A DNA stretch of 17,332 nucleotides, from positions 1 to 17,332 of the forward strand of contig CAZBLP010000044.1 in assembly GCA_964492825.1 (NCBI GenBank). The letters run 5' to 3'. Shown piece after piece: positions 7,620 through 14,999 of this stretch; position 1 is the first letter of the stretch, and every line of letters starts with the position of its first letter. A program made the translations under genes and the position numbers. The notes under the pieces are model-generated. The model did not search any database. It was not told where the DNA came from and worked only from the letters and a program-made list of their open reading frames with translations. Origin of the DNA: CAZBLP01 sp964492825. GTDB taxonomy: Bacteria; DYJV01.

Positions 7620-7722
7620 GATTTCACCTCCTTTCTCAAAAATTTTTTTCAAATGATTTTTGAGACCGGATGTCATGAAGTGAAATTTGACTTTTCCGAT
7701 CCCAATACCCGGGGATACTTTT
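7620..7722 (-). promoter_or_regulatory. Riboswitch expression platform with maskable Shine-Dalgarno
   Basis: In transcript order it holds: segment C (7688-7677, containing AUUUCACUUC); a 10-bp hairpin with stem UCUCAAAAAU/AUUUUUGAGA (7665-7634); then Shine-Dalgarno segment D (7632-7620, GGAGGUGAAAU). C and D can pair over 10 contiguous positions (nine Watson-Crick, one G-U), burying the GAGG. C can instead pair over 8 bp with GUGAAAUU in the 3' arm of the hairpin at 7723-7750. No U-tract follows the hairpin, so control looks translational rather than by termination. Confidence 0.6.
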
Positions 7723-7898
7723 CTTTAATTTCACTGGCGTGAAATTAAAGGGCTCCAGGTCTTCTGGCTCCCAGGCAACCTACTTGTCAACCTTCCCACC
7801 AAACACTTCATGTGTTCAGCAGTGGTAAACAGACTTTCGCTCCTGGTTACAGCTGCGGGTACAGCACCGGACTTTCACCGGATTTCCCTAAAAGCCAA
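7723..7898 (-). ncRNA. Cobalamin riboswitch aptamer plus adjoining P13-like hairpin
   Basis: The minus-strand RNA shows the conserved core in order: GGGAAAUCCGGUGAAAGUCC with GGUGCUGUACCCGCAGCUGUAA following (about 7888-7846), an ACCACUG loop element (about 7830-7824), and the B12 box GCCAGAAGACCUG (7768-7756). GGCU near 7896 and AGCC near 7751 can close the base. Directly after it a perfect 12-bp hairpin (CUUUAAUUUCAC, loop GCCA, GUGAAAUUAAAG; 7750-7723) sits where the P13 element normally lies. Its CAGUG can pair with CACUG of the ACCACUG loop, as in the known L5-L13 kissing contact. By family precedent, adenosyl- or other cobalamin binding represses the downstream genes: cbiK, the porin gene and cbiL. 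Confidence 0.95.
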
Positions 7899-7902
7899 GA
7901 AA

Positions 7903-7931
7903 GAAATATAATAATGAAAATCTTTTGTCAA
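7903..7931 (-). promoter_or_regulatory. Sigma70-like promoter of the riboswitch operon
   Basis: On the minus strand a perfect -35 TTGACA (7931-7926) is followed after 15 bp by TATATT (7910-7905), or after 17 bp by TATTTC. It lies immediately upstream of the aptamer and would start the RNA a few bases before the conserved core. The stretch from 7932 to 8048, between it and the Crp/Fnr gene end, holds no gene or clear structure. Confidence 0.6.
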
Positions 7932-8048
7932 CAAAATTTTAAAAATATAATTTAAGCTAAATTTGGCTTTGAAAACCGGAAAGATGGAGATTTTTATACA
8001 ACAATTGGCTATATAAATGATTAATGTTTATCTATTTTAAAATTTTCA

Positions 8049-8723
8049 TTAAAGCTTAACAATACCATCTGCAATATCATATAATTTGTCTATATCATTA
8101 ATTTCTATATATCTGCCATTTATTGTAAGAATATTTTGATGTGAAAATTTATTTAAAATTCTTGATAATGTCTCCGGAATTGTTCCTAAAAGAGATGCTA
8201 ACTGATTTTTATTAATTGAAAGCTTTATTTTTAAACTGTTCTTCTCTTCATATTGAAATAATAGAAAAGATGCCAACCTTCCGGGAACTTCCTTTAATGA
8301 GAGATTTTCAATAACATTTGTAAACGCATGAAGTCTCAAAGAAAGTACTGATAACATATTTAATGCAATTTCAGGTGCTTTGTCAATTACATTAATAAAT
8401 TTATCTTTAGGCACAAAAAACAATTCTGACTTTTCAAGAGTTGTTGCATTTGCTGGATATGATTTACCTGCAAAAACAGGTACTTCCCCGAAGATATTAT
8501 ATTTGCCAAAAATATGCAATATTTGCTCTTTTCCTTCAAAAGAAAGTTTATAAACTTTAACTTTACCGTTGAAAATTATAAAAAATCCTTTAGCTCTTTC
8601 ACCATCCTCAAAAATTGTTCTGTTTTTTTCATAAGATTTAAGAACTGCAATATTCTTAATTAACAAGAGCTGTTCATTTGTTAAAGTTGAAAATATGGTA
8701 ATTTTCTTAAAAAAATCTATCAT
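8049..8723 (-). CDS. Crp/Fnr-family transcriptional regulator, cysteine-free
   Basis: Dimeric DNA-binding regulator. Residues about 10-125 form the cyclic-nucleotide-binding-type beta-roll, followed by the dimerisation helix and a Crp-type winged helix-turn-helix at about 150-224. The recognition helix is TIPETLSRILNKF (181-193). Within the roll the phosphate-binding cassette reads FGEVPVFAGKSYPANATT (78-95). It keeps FGE but lacks the Arg-Ser of CRP, so cAMP binding is unlikely. The 224-residue protein contains no cysteine, excluding an FNR-type 4Fe-4S sensor. A haem-based or other small-molecule sensor of the DNR/HcpR kind is possible. It starts 3 nt after the HD-GYP stop without a strong ribosome site, pointing to translational coupling. 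Effector and targets cannot be read from the sequence. Confidence 0.9.
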   Translation of the reverse strand: MIDFFKKITIFSTLTNEQLLLIKNIAVLKSYEKNRTIFEDGERAKGFFIIFNGKVKVYKLSFEGKEQILHIFGKYNIFGEVPVFAGKSYPANATTLEKSELFFVPKDKFINVIDKAPEIALNMLSVLSLRLHAFTNVIENLSLKEVPGRLASFLLFQYEEKNSLKIKLSINKNQLASLLGTIPETLSRILNKFSHQNILTINGRYIEINDIDKLYDIADGIVKL

Positions 8724-8726
8724 AAT

Positions 8727-9932
8727 CTAATCTTGGTAATATTCATGAACTTTTTCTATCTGTTCTTTTGTGAGATTTACTGCATTTACCACATCAGGAT
8801 CAAAATGTGTTCCCGAACATCTGTTAATTTCTTTCAAAGCATCTTCAAATGTCCATGATGCTTTGTATGCTCTTTTTGATAACAGAGCATCTAAAACATC
8901 AGCAGCAGCAACCACTCTACCGAAAATAGGAATTTCTTCGCCTTTTTTAGGTCTTCTGCAAATATTTTCAGGTGTAGCTGCTTTCAAATCATCAATGAAT
9001 CCAGGATAACCAGTGCCATCCCATTTTTCATGGTGATTTAATATAATCTCTTTTGCAGTTTTATCTAAAACTGTCCTAACAGGTTCAAAAAGTAATGCCC
9101 CTGAAATAGTATGCATTTTTATAATTTTAAACTCCTCATCAGTTAATTTTGCAGGTTTCTTTAAAATCGTATCAGAAACTCCTATTTTACCCACATCATG
9201 TAATATAGCACAAAGTTTAAGTGTATCTATTTCTCTTATATGGGATTCATCATCTAATCCTTTTAGTTCAAGCCATTTCTTATAAATTATAGCAGAATAA
9301 TTACTAACTCTATTAACATGAGCTCCTGTCTCTTTAGGGTCCCTCATTTCAGCCATTCTAATCATTTTCAAAATTGTTTCCCTTGTGGTAATTGCCCTTT
9401 CCAAAGCAATTCCGGCTTGTAATGCAAAATAATTTGCTATTATATTCTCATCTTCCTTATTAAAAGATATTACTTTTTTACTATCAGAATCAACTTTGTT
9501 TATAATTTGCATTACACCAAGAAGGTTATTATTGGAATCTGTAATTGGTATGGTAAGCATTGATTTTGTTCTGAAACATGTAGCTTTATCTATTTTTTTA
9601 TTAAAACTATAAGGAAGGGAACTATCTAATTCATATACATCTTCTATATTTAATGTAAACTTGTTATTTGCAACAAAGCCAGCTATTGAGTTGTTATTTA
9701 TAGGTAATTTTAAATTTGAAAATCTAATATCAGTATCACCAAGCTCTATTACATCATTTTCTGTATATTGAAAAACCAGAAAATCGTCTTCTTTAATGTA
9801 AATAGTACCAGCTTCTGCATTTAAAAAATCTTTTACTTCCAACAATATTTTATTAAGTACCAAATCATAATCATGAAGTTTTAAAAATTGAAATGATTTT
9901 TCTATTAGTTTTTTATACATATTATTCATCAT
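8727..9932 (-). CDS. GAF domain / HD-GYP c-di-GMP phosphodiesterase
   Basis: 401-residue soluble signalling protein. Residues about 15-180 form a GAF sensor domain (AGTIYIKEDDF near the start, LLGVMQIINK near 137-146). A catalytic HD-GYP domain follows with His205, HDVGK at 245-249, and the full HHEKWDGTGYP at 300-310, so metal binding and c-di-GMP hydrolysis are expected. Between GYP and GEEIPIFGRVVAAADVLDAL there are about 20 extra residues (311-330) compared with the shortest HD-GYP domains; I believe such insertions occur in GAF-linked members. No membrane segment. The start overlaps the murA stop by 11 nt; an AGGA motif lies 4 nt before the ATG at 9932. Met2 and Met5 are alternative starts. 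It sits between murA and the Crp/Fnr gene in one transcription unit. Confidence 0.93.
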   Translation of the reverse strand: MMNNMYKKLIEKSFQFLKLHDYDLVLNKILLEVKDFLNAEAGTIYIKEDDFLVFQYTENDVIELGDTDIRFSNLKLPINNNSIAGFVANNKFTLNIEDVYELDSSLPYSFNKKIDKATCFRTKSMLTIPITDSNNNLLGVMQIINKVDSDSKKVISFNKEDENIIANYFALQAGIALERAITTRETILKMIRMAEMRDPKETGAHVNRVSNYSAIIYKKWLELKGLDDESHIREIDTLKLCAILHDVGKIGVSDTILKKPAKLTDEEFKIIKMHTISGALLFEPVRTVLDKTAKEIILNHHEKWDGTGYPGFIDDLKAATPENICRRPKKGEEIPIFGRVVAAADVLDALLSKRAYKASWTFEDALKEINRCSGTHFDPDVVNAVNLTKEQIEKVHEYYQD

Positions 9933-11181
9933 TTATCCTGTATATTTTTGCATTCAATTTTTCTAACTTCAAATCAAAATTTTCATATCCCCTGTCAAGA
10001 TGGTATACTCTTGAAACTTCCGTGGTACCAACTGCTCTTAATCCGGCAAGTATTAATGAAGCACTTGCTCTGAGATCCGAGGCCATTAACTTAGCACCTT
10101 TTAAAATCTCTTTACCTTTAACTATTGCAGTATTACCTTGTATTTTAATATCCGCTCCCATTCTCATAAGTTCTGTTGCATGCATAAACCTATTCTCAAA
10201 AATAGTTTCCGTAATAACTGAAAGACCTGAAGAAAAACACATTAGAGCCATTATTTGAGCTTGAACATCAGTAGGAAAACCGGGGTATGGTGAAGTATTT
10301 ATGTCAACTGCCTTAATATTGTCAGTTCCTATTATCCTAACTCCTCCATTTTCACTAATAATTTTAACTCCTGAATCGTTTAATTTATTAACAACAGCTT
10401 CTAAATGATTTAAATTACAGTTTTTAATCAAAATATTTCCATTGGTAATAGCAGACGCTACCATAAAAGTAGCTGCTTCAATTCTATCAGGGATAGGCTC
10501 ATATTCTTTAATATTTTTTAAAGAACTAACTCCCTTAATAACGATTTTTTCAGATCCTGCTCCTTTAATATTCACACCTAATAATTTCAAAAAATTTGCA
10601 AGGTCATATACTTCAGGTTCAGTTGCTGCATTTTCAATTGTAGTAACACCTTTGGCAAAAACAGATGCCATTAATAAGTTTTCAGTACCTGTTACAGACG
10701 GGATATCAAAGTAAAAAGTATTGCCTTGGAGTTTTTTCGCATTTAATACTATATATCCGTTTTCTATCTCAACATTAGCGCCAAGCTTTTTCATAGCATC
10801 TATATGAAAGTTTACAGGTCTTGCACCAATTGCACAACCTCCTGGGAGAGAAACTTTTGCTCTGCCAAATTTAGAAGCTAAAGGCCCCAAAACCAGAATC
10901 GAGGCTCTCATTGTTTTAACTAAATCATAAGGTGCTTCAACATTGTCAATTGTTGAAGGATCAATATATATTGAATGAGATTTGTAATCCACCTTTGCAC
11001 CTAAAATCTTAAGTAATTTAATAAAAGTAATAACATCTCTCAGGTAAGGAACATTTCTAATAACTATTTCTTTGTCTAAAAGTATGGAAGCTGCCAAAAT
11101 AGGTAAGACTGAATTTTTAGAACCACTTATTTCAACTTCTCCAAATAACCTGTTACCACCTTCTAAAACAATTTTCTGCAT
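9922..11181 (-). CDS. murA: UDP-N-acetylglucosamine 1-carboxyvinyltransferase
   Basis: Transfers enolpyruvate from PEP to UDP-GlcNAc, the first committed step of peptidoglycan synthesis, in the cytoplasm. 419 residues, as in E. coli (419). Conserved elements are Lys22-Asn23 in SGSKNSVLPI, the catalytic Cys116 in the loop PGGCAIGARPVNFH, and the general base Asp305 in PYPGFPTDVQAQ. DLRASASLILAGL supplies the late arginine. Cys rather than Asp at 116 predicts fosfomycin sensitivity at the enzyme level. The loop has Asn where many MurAs have Asp (RPVN for RPVD). The start at 11181 has no clear Shine-Dalgarno. It is divergent from the nrnA-alr pair and heads the unit murA, HD-GYP, Crp/Fnr. Confidence 0.98.
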   Translation of the reverse strand: MQKIVLEGGNRLFGEVEISGSKNSVLPILAASILLDKEIVIRNVPYLRDVITFIKLLKILGAKVDYKSHSIYIDPSTIDNVEAPYDLVKTMRASILVLGPLASKFGRAKVSLPGGCAIGARPVNFHIDAMKKLGANVEIENGYIVLNAKKLQGNTFYFDIPSVTGTENLLMASVFAKGVTTIENAATEPEVYDLANFLKLLGVNIKGAGSEKIVIKGVSSLKNIKEYEPIPDRIEAATFMVASAITNGNILIKNCNLNHLEAVVNKLNDSGVKIISENGGVRIIGTDNIKAVDINTSPYPGFPTDVQAQIMALMCFSSGLSVITETIFENRFMHATELMRMGADIKIQGNTAIVKGKEILKGAKLMASDLRASASLILAGLRAVGTTEVSRVYHLDRGYENFDLKLEKLNAKIYRINDE

Positions 11182-11199
11182 AATTATTACTACAATAAA

Positions 11200-11205
11200 A
11201 TTATA
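11200..11205 (-). promoter_or_regulatory. Possible -10 element for murA
   Basis: A perfect TATAAT on the minus strand lies about 19 nt upstream of the murA ATG. No convincing -35 is found at 16-18 bp, so the call is weak; the leader would be short. Confidence 0.35.
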
Positions 11206-11221
11206 AAAATATCAAATATAA

Positions 11222-11250
11222 TTGACATAAATTTTTTCAAATGTTATTTT
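11222..11250 (+). promoter_or_regulatory. Sigma70-like promoter for the nrnA-alr unit
   Basis: A perfect TTGACA (11222-11227), a 17-bp spacer and TATTTT (11245-11250) lie 34 bp before the nrnA start. An AAAGAGG ribosome site is in the leader. Confidence 0.6.
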
Positions 11251-11284
11251 ATCTTCTCTCCATAGGATTTAAAGAGGATAATAA

Positions 11285-12292
11285 ATGGAAAAAGTAGAAC
11301 AATTAATTCAAATAATAAAAAATACTCGTAGCTGGAAAATTCTACTACACAATAATCCTGACCCTGATGCTATTGGCTCGGCTTTTGCTTTTTCACATAT
11401 TCTTGCTTATTTCAAAAAAAGCTCCAAAATCTATTACAAAGGAATTATTGGAAGAAGTGAAAACAAAGAAATGATAAAAAGATTAAAAATAAAACTTTAT
11501 TCTTTTGATAAAATAATATTAAGAAACGGAACGAATATTGCCTTATTTGACTGTCAGCCTGGAGCAGGTAATCAACCTCTTCCAAAAGGAGTTATTCCTA
11601 AAATTGTCATTGATCATCACCCATTGATAAAAAGCAGTAAAAAAGTTCTTTTCAATGACATTAGAGAAAATATTGGCAGCTCTTCTACAATTGTTTCCGA
11701 ATATTTCAAACTTTTGGATATACCGTTAAATTATAGGGCAGCTACAGCACTTTATTATGGTCTGAAAACAGATACTTATAATTTCACAAGAGATTTTACA
11801 AAAATAGATTTGGAAATACTGCAGTTTATTTTAGACAAAGTTTCTTTAAAACTAATTGGCAGAATTGAAAATCCGCCTCTGACTAAAGAATATTACAGAA
11901 AAATATGTATAGCATTAAAAAACGTTTTAATTTATAAAAAAGCTACTATCACAGATGTTGGTAAGGTTATTTATCCTGATATATGTGCTGAAGTTGCAGA
12001 TTTTTTAATTAGGATGACAAATATTAACTGGGTCTTAGTATTTTCATATTTTGACCAAAAACTCTTTTTTTCAATAAGAACAAAAAGTAGGCAGAAGATT
12101 GCCGGTAAATTAGCTGTTCATATTATAAAAAAATTAGGCAGTGGTGGCGGACATGAGAATTCAGCAGGAGGAATGGCTGTTGCAAAAACAGCAGATGATT
12201 ACAATAAAATAAAAACTATTCTAATTGATAAGTTTTTATCAAAATTAAAATTAATGAAAGAAAAAGAGGTTTATCTTTTAGAAAATGATTGA
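11285..12292 (+). CDS. nrnA: DHH/DHHA1 phosphoesterase, NrnA-like nanoRNase/pAp phosphatase
   Basis: Soluble Mn-dependent phosphoesterase of the DHH family. Relatives (Bacillus NrnA, mycobacterial DHH proteins) degrade very short RNAs, dephosphorylate pAp, or cleave cyclic dinucleotide products. The N-terminal DHH domain has NPDPDAIGSA at residues 24-33, an Asp in ALFDCQ (near 89) and IDHHP with the name-giving DHH at 110-112. The C-terminal DHHA1 substrate domain has GSGGGHENSAGG at 285-296. 335 residues, compared with about 315-330 in the family. The ATG at 11285 has an AAAGAGG site and a good promoter. Its end overlaps the alr start by 8 nt, so the two are translated together. An HD-GYP phosphodiesterase, whose products can include pGpG, lies on the divergent unit; a functional link is only a possibility. 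Confidence 0.85.
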   Translation: MEKVEQLIQIIKNTRSWKILLHNNPDPDAIGSAFAFSHILAYFKKSSKIYYKGIIGRSENKEMIKRLKIKLYSFDKIILRNGTNIALFDCQPGAGNQPLPKGVIPKIVIDHHPLIKSSKKVLFNDIRENIGSSSTIVSEYFKLLDIPLNYRAATALYYGLKTDTYNFTRDFTKIDLEILQFILDKVSLKLIGRIENPPLTKEYYRKICIALKNVLIYKKATITDVGKVIYPDICAEVADFLIRMTNINWVLVFSYFDQKLFFSIRTKSRQKIAGKLAVHIIKKLGSGGGHENSAGGMAVAKTADDYNKIKTILIDKFLSKLKLMKEKEVYLLEND

Positions 12293-13394
12293 AAAAAGAC
12301 CCACTCTTATAAAAATTAAACTTTCCAATCTTATTAACAATCTTAACATTATTAGAAAAATCATAGGAAATAATAAAACTATTATAACTGTAATTAAGGC
12401 AAATGCATATGGACACGGAAGTATTGAGGTGGCAAAAACATTGTATAAACAGGATATCAAATATTTTGCTGTTGCATCTGCTTGTGAAGCAAAAAAACTT
12501 TTTAATATTGGCCTCAATTGCAAAATTTTATCTTTAGGCAAAATATACAGAGAAGATCTGGAATTATGTCAAACACACAATTATGAAATTACAGTCTCTT
12601 CCCTAAATGATTTAAAAAATTTGGAGCATGTCAATTTCCCTCTTAAAATTCATTTAAAAATTGATACAGGAATGGGAAGATGCGGTATTTGGGAACATGA
12701 ATTATTTCAAGCACTCCAACTAATCAATCAAAATAAACATATAAATCTACACGGTTTATTAACACATTTTCCTGCAGCAGATGAGGATTATGACTTTACA
12801 TTATATCAGATTAACCAATTTAAAAAGATTAAAAAAATTTTGAAAGAAAAGGGATTTTCAAAAACTTTACTCCATTGTGCCAACAGCGATGCAATTATAA
12901 ATTTTCATGAATCTCTCTTTGACATTGTAAGACCTGGAATTATTATTTACGGTTCATATTGGAATATTCAAAAAAAATTAGAGTTAGGATTTAAGCCTGT
13001 AATGGAGTTTTTATCAAAAGTTGTTGAAATAAAGACCTTTAATAGGGGAGATACTATAGGTTACGGAAGGACATATAGAGTTTCAAAAAAATCCCAAAAA
13101 TGTGCTTTAATTCCTGTTGGATATGCTGATGGATTTAGCAGATATTTTTCAAACAATGGAAAAGTACTTATAAATAATCAGTTATGTGAAATTGTAGGTC
13201 GAATCAGTATGGACTGGTTATTGGTGAATATTGATAACAAGGAAATAGCAATTGGAGATAAAGTGATTTTATTTGGAGATGATGAATTTAAAATTGATAT
13301 TGATAAAATAGCAAAAAGCATTAATACCATTTCTTATGAAATTTTATGTAATGTTGGCAAAACTTTTAGAAATGAAGTTGTTTATGAAGAGTAA
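12285..13394 (+). CDS. alr: Alanine racemase
   Basis: PLP-dependent interconversion of L- and D-alanine, supplying D-Ala for peptidoglycan. 369 residues, normal for the family. The PLP lysine is Lys38 in VIKANAYGHG; the second catalytic base is Tyr260 in TIGYGRTYR. GMGRCG carries the Arg that contacts PLP, and LIPVGYADGFSR and GRISMDW are typical of the C-terminal beta domain. The start is the ATG at 12285, overlapping the last 8 nt of nrnA; no separate promoter is seen, so expression should be coupled. With the divergent murA it places two peptidoglycan-precursor genes side by side. A broad-specificity amino-acid racemase is possible but the canonical motifs favour Alr. Confidence 0.97.
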   Translation: MIEKRPTLIKIKLSNLINNLNIIRKIIGNNKTIITVIKANAYGHGSIEVAKTLYKQDIKYFAVASACEAKKLFNIGLNCKILSLGKIYREDLELCQTHNYEITVSSLNDLKNLEHVNFPLKIHLKIDTGMGRCGIWEHELFQALQLINQNKHINLHGLLTHFPAADEDYDFTLYQINQFKKIKKILKEKGFSKTLLHCANSDAIINFHESLFDIVRPGIIIYGSYWNIQKKLELGFKPVMEFLSKVVEIKTFNRGDTIGYGRTYRVSKKSQKCALIPVGYADGFSRYFSNNGKVLINNQLCEIVGRISMDWLLVNIDNKEIAIGDKVILFGDDEFKIDIDKIAKSINTISYEILCNVGKTFRNEVVYEE

Positions 13395-13398
13395 TTTC

Positions 13399-13424
13399 AG
13401 ATAATCTATCTTTTTTCATTATCT
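13399..13424. terminator. Weak bidirectional hairpin between alr and the channel gene
   Basis: AGATAAT and ATTATCT form a 7-bp AT-rich stem around a 12-nt loop containing a T6 run, in the 46-bp gap between two convergent genes. The placement suits a terminator but the stem is weak. Confidence 0.3.
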
Positions 13425-13440
13425 CTCAATCACTACAGAG

Positions 13441-14454
13441 CTATTTTGAAGATAATAAATCCTCTTTTAATTTGTTAAAATTATTCTGTTGCGCAATTAA
13501 TATAAGAGTATCAGCAGGTTGAAGCACATAATCAAAACGAGGGTTAAACATCATGTTACCTTTCATATCCTTTACTGCAACAACAATAGCATCATATTTT
13601 TTTCTGATTCCTGATTCTGCAAGTGTTTTATTTACCAGAATAGAATCATTTTTTAAGGTAACCTCCTGGATTGCAATATTTTCTGAATCAGCACTTGTAT
13701 GATGTAGTGTAAAATCCAGGAAATCCAGCACATTTGGTTTTAATATTGCCGATACCATCCTACGAGCGCCAATTGTATACGGAGAAAATACTTTATCAGC
13801 ACCGGCTCTGATTAATTTTCTTTCTGATTTTTCATTATTTGCTCTTGCTATTATAAATAAATTTTTATTAAGCTGCTTTGCAGTTAATGTTATAAAAAGA
13901 TTATCAGAATCTTTTGGTAGAGCAGCAACCAATCCTTTTGCATGTTCTATTCCTGATTCAATTAAAATCTCATCATCTGTTGCATCACCAACTAAAAATA
14001 GCTCATTTGAAGTGATTAATTCATCATAAAATTCTTTACTATTTTCAATAATTACTATCTCTTTACCGTTTTTAGTTAACTCTTCTGAAATAACTTTACC
14101 TATTCTGCCGTAACCGCATATAATATAATGCTCTCTCAAATCACTAATAAGTTTAATCATTTTCTTTCTCCTTCTATCAAGTGTAAGTATTCCTTCTATG
14201 AATTTTTCTGAAATTGTGGAAACAGAATAACCAGCAAGAATAAAACCCACAACAATTACCCCCATAGTGTATACCTTGCCTAACTCGGAAAGAGGTTTTA
14301 TCTCTCCATAACCAACTGTAGTAACACTAATAACTGTCATATATAAAGCATCTAATGGGGGATATCCTTCCAGAACAATATATCCTATTGATGATAAGGT
14401 GACAAATACTGCTATAATTAGGAGAGGTCTTAAAAGTGTTTTAAAGATGTCCAT
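13441..14454 (-). CDS. Two-TM potassium channel with cytoplasmic RCK domain
   Basis: Inner-membrane K+-selective channel of the MthK/Kch-like class, probably tetrameric. TM1 spans about residues 8-28, the pore loop carries the selectivity filter TVGYGE at 46-51, and TM2 spans about 60-82. A basic linker (DRRRKK, 93-98) leads into the RCK/TrkA-N Rossmann domain with ICGYGRIGKVI (112-122) and an acid (Glu137) at the end of the second strand. A TrkA-C domain fills about 255-335. 337 residues, close to MthK. Gating by nucleotide, Ca or another ligand is expected but cannot be specified. Met99 lies just before the RCK domain, as in proteins that also make free RCK subunits; no ribosome-site analysis was made for it. 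The start overlaps the aldolase stop by 25 nt and lacks a clear Shine-Dalgarno. Confidence 0.93.
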   Translation of the reverse strand: MDIFKTLLRPLLIIAVFVTLSSIGYIVLEGYPPLDALYMTVISVTTVGYGEIKPLSELGKVYTMGVIVVGFILAGYSVSTISEKFIEGILTLDRRRKKMIKLISDLREHYIICGYGRIGKVISEELTKNGKEIVIIENSKEFYDELITSNELFLVGDATDDEILIESGIEHAKGLVAALPKDSDNLFITLTAKQLNKNLFIIARANNEKSERKLIRAGADKVFSPYTIGARRMVSAILKPNVLDFLDFTLHHTSADSENIAIQEVTLKNDSILVNKTLAESGIRKKYDAIVVAVKDMKGNMMFNPRFDYVLQPADTLILIAQQNNFNKLKEDLLSSK

Positions 14455-14999
14455 AATTTTGTAAGATAATATATTTTCGATGAATTTTCAAGTACAGAAG
14501 TATAATAAAAAGCCTTTTCCAAGTTGTTACCTACTGAAAAGGCTCCATGTCCCCTGATAATTACAATTTTACTTTGTTTAAAAAATTGAGGAATTTTATC
14601 AGCAACTTCTTTTGAAGCAACAGTTTGTTTTGCTTTTAATACAGATACGTTTCCAAGAATTAATTTCCCCTCTGAATCAACAGGTGTCAATTCGTCCAAT
14701 AGCAAAGATAATGCAATAGTATACACAGGATGTGTATGCAAAATAGCATTGCAATGAGATGTTAAGTAAATAGCTTTGTGGACAACTGTTTCCATTGATG
14801 CTTGCTTAATATTGTCGTCATCATTGAAAAGACTGACTTTTATAATATCGCTTTCCTTTAAATCTCCAAGCATTGTACCTGTTTTTGTAATATAAATATA
14901 ATCATTGTTCCTTACACTGATATTACCTGAATGTGATGCAATTAATCCGTATTTTTCAACTAATCTGCCATATTTAATTATTTCCTCTACTGTTTTCAT
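14430..14999 (-). CDS. Class II aldolase/adducin family protein
   Basis: Zn-dependent aldolase or epimerase of the FucA/AraD/RhaD family, cytoplasmic. At 189 residues it is slightly shorter than FucA (about 215). The phosphate-binding SGNISVR lies at 24-30, the catalytic Glu70 in SMETVVH, the zinc ligands His88 and His90 in LHTHP, and His151 in RGHGAF. The spacing Glu-His-His-His (18, 20 and 81) is nearly the same as in FucA, so the active site looks intact. The substrate cannot be told: fuculose-1-phosphate-type aldolase, a methylthioribulose-phosphate dehydratase-like activity or another small sugar phosphate are all possible. GAGGAG lies about 9 nt before the ATG. It overlaps the TPR gene by 26 nt upstream and the channel gene by 25 nt downstream. 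Confidence 0.88.
   Translation of the reverse strand: MKTVEEIIKYGRLVEKYGLIASHSGNISVRNNDYIYITKTGTMLGDLKESDIIKVSLFNDDDNIKQASMETVVHKAIYLTSHCNAILHTHPVYTIALSLLLDELTPVDSEGKLILGNVSVLKAKQTVASKEVADKIPQFFKQSKIVIIRGHGAFSVGNNLEKAFYYTSVLENSSKIYYLTKLWTSLKHF

Noticed and set aside
7634..7665. Hairpin in the riboswitch leader considered as an intrinsic terminator
   Set aside because: The stem is A/U-rich and on the minus strand is followed by AAGGAGG rather than a U-tract, so it does not fit a Rho-independent terminator.
12278..12541. Minus-strand frame spanning the nrnA/alr junction
   Set aside because: It covers the coding start of alr including the PLP-lysine region and has no independent support.
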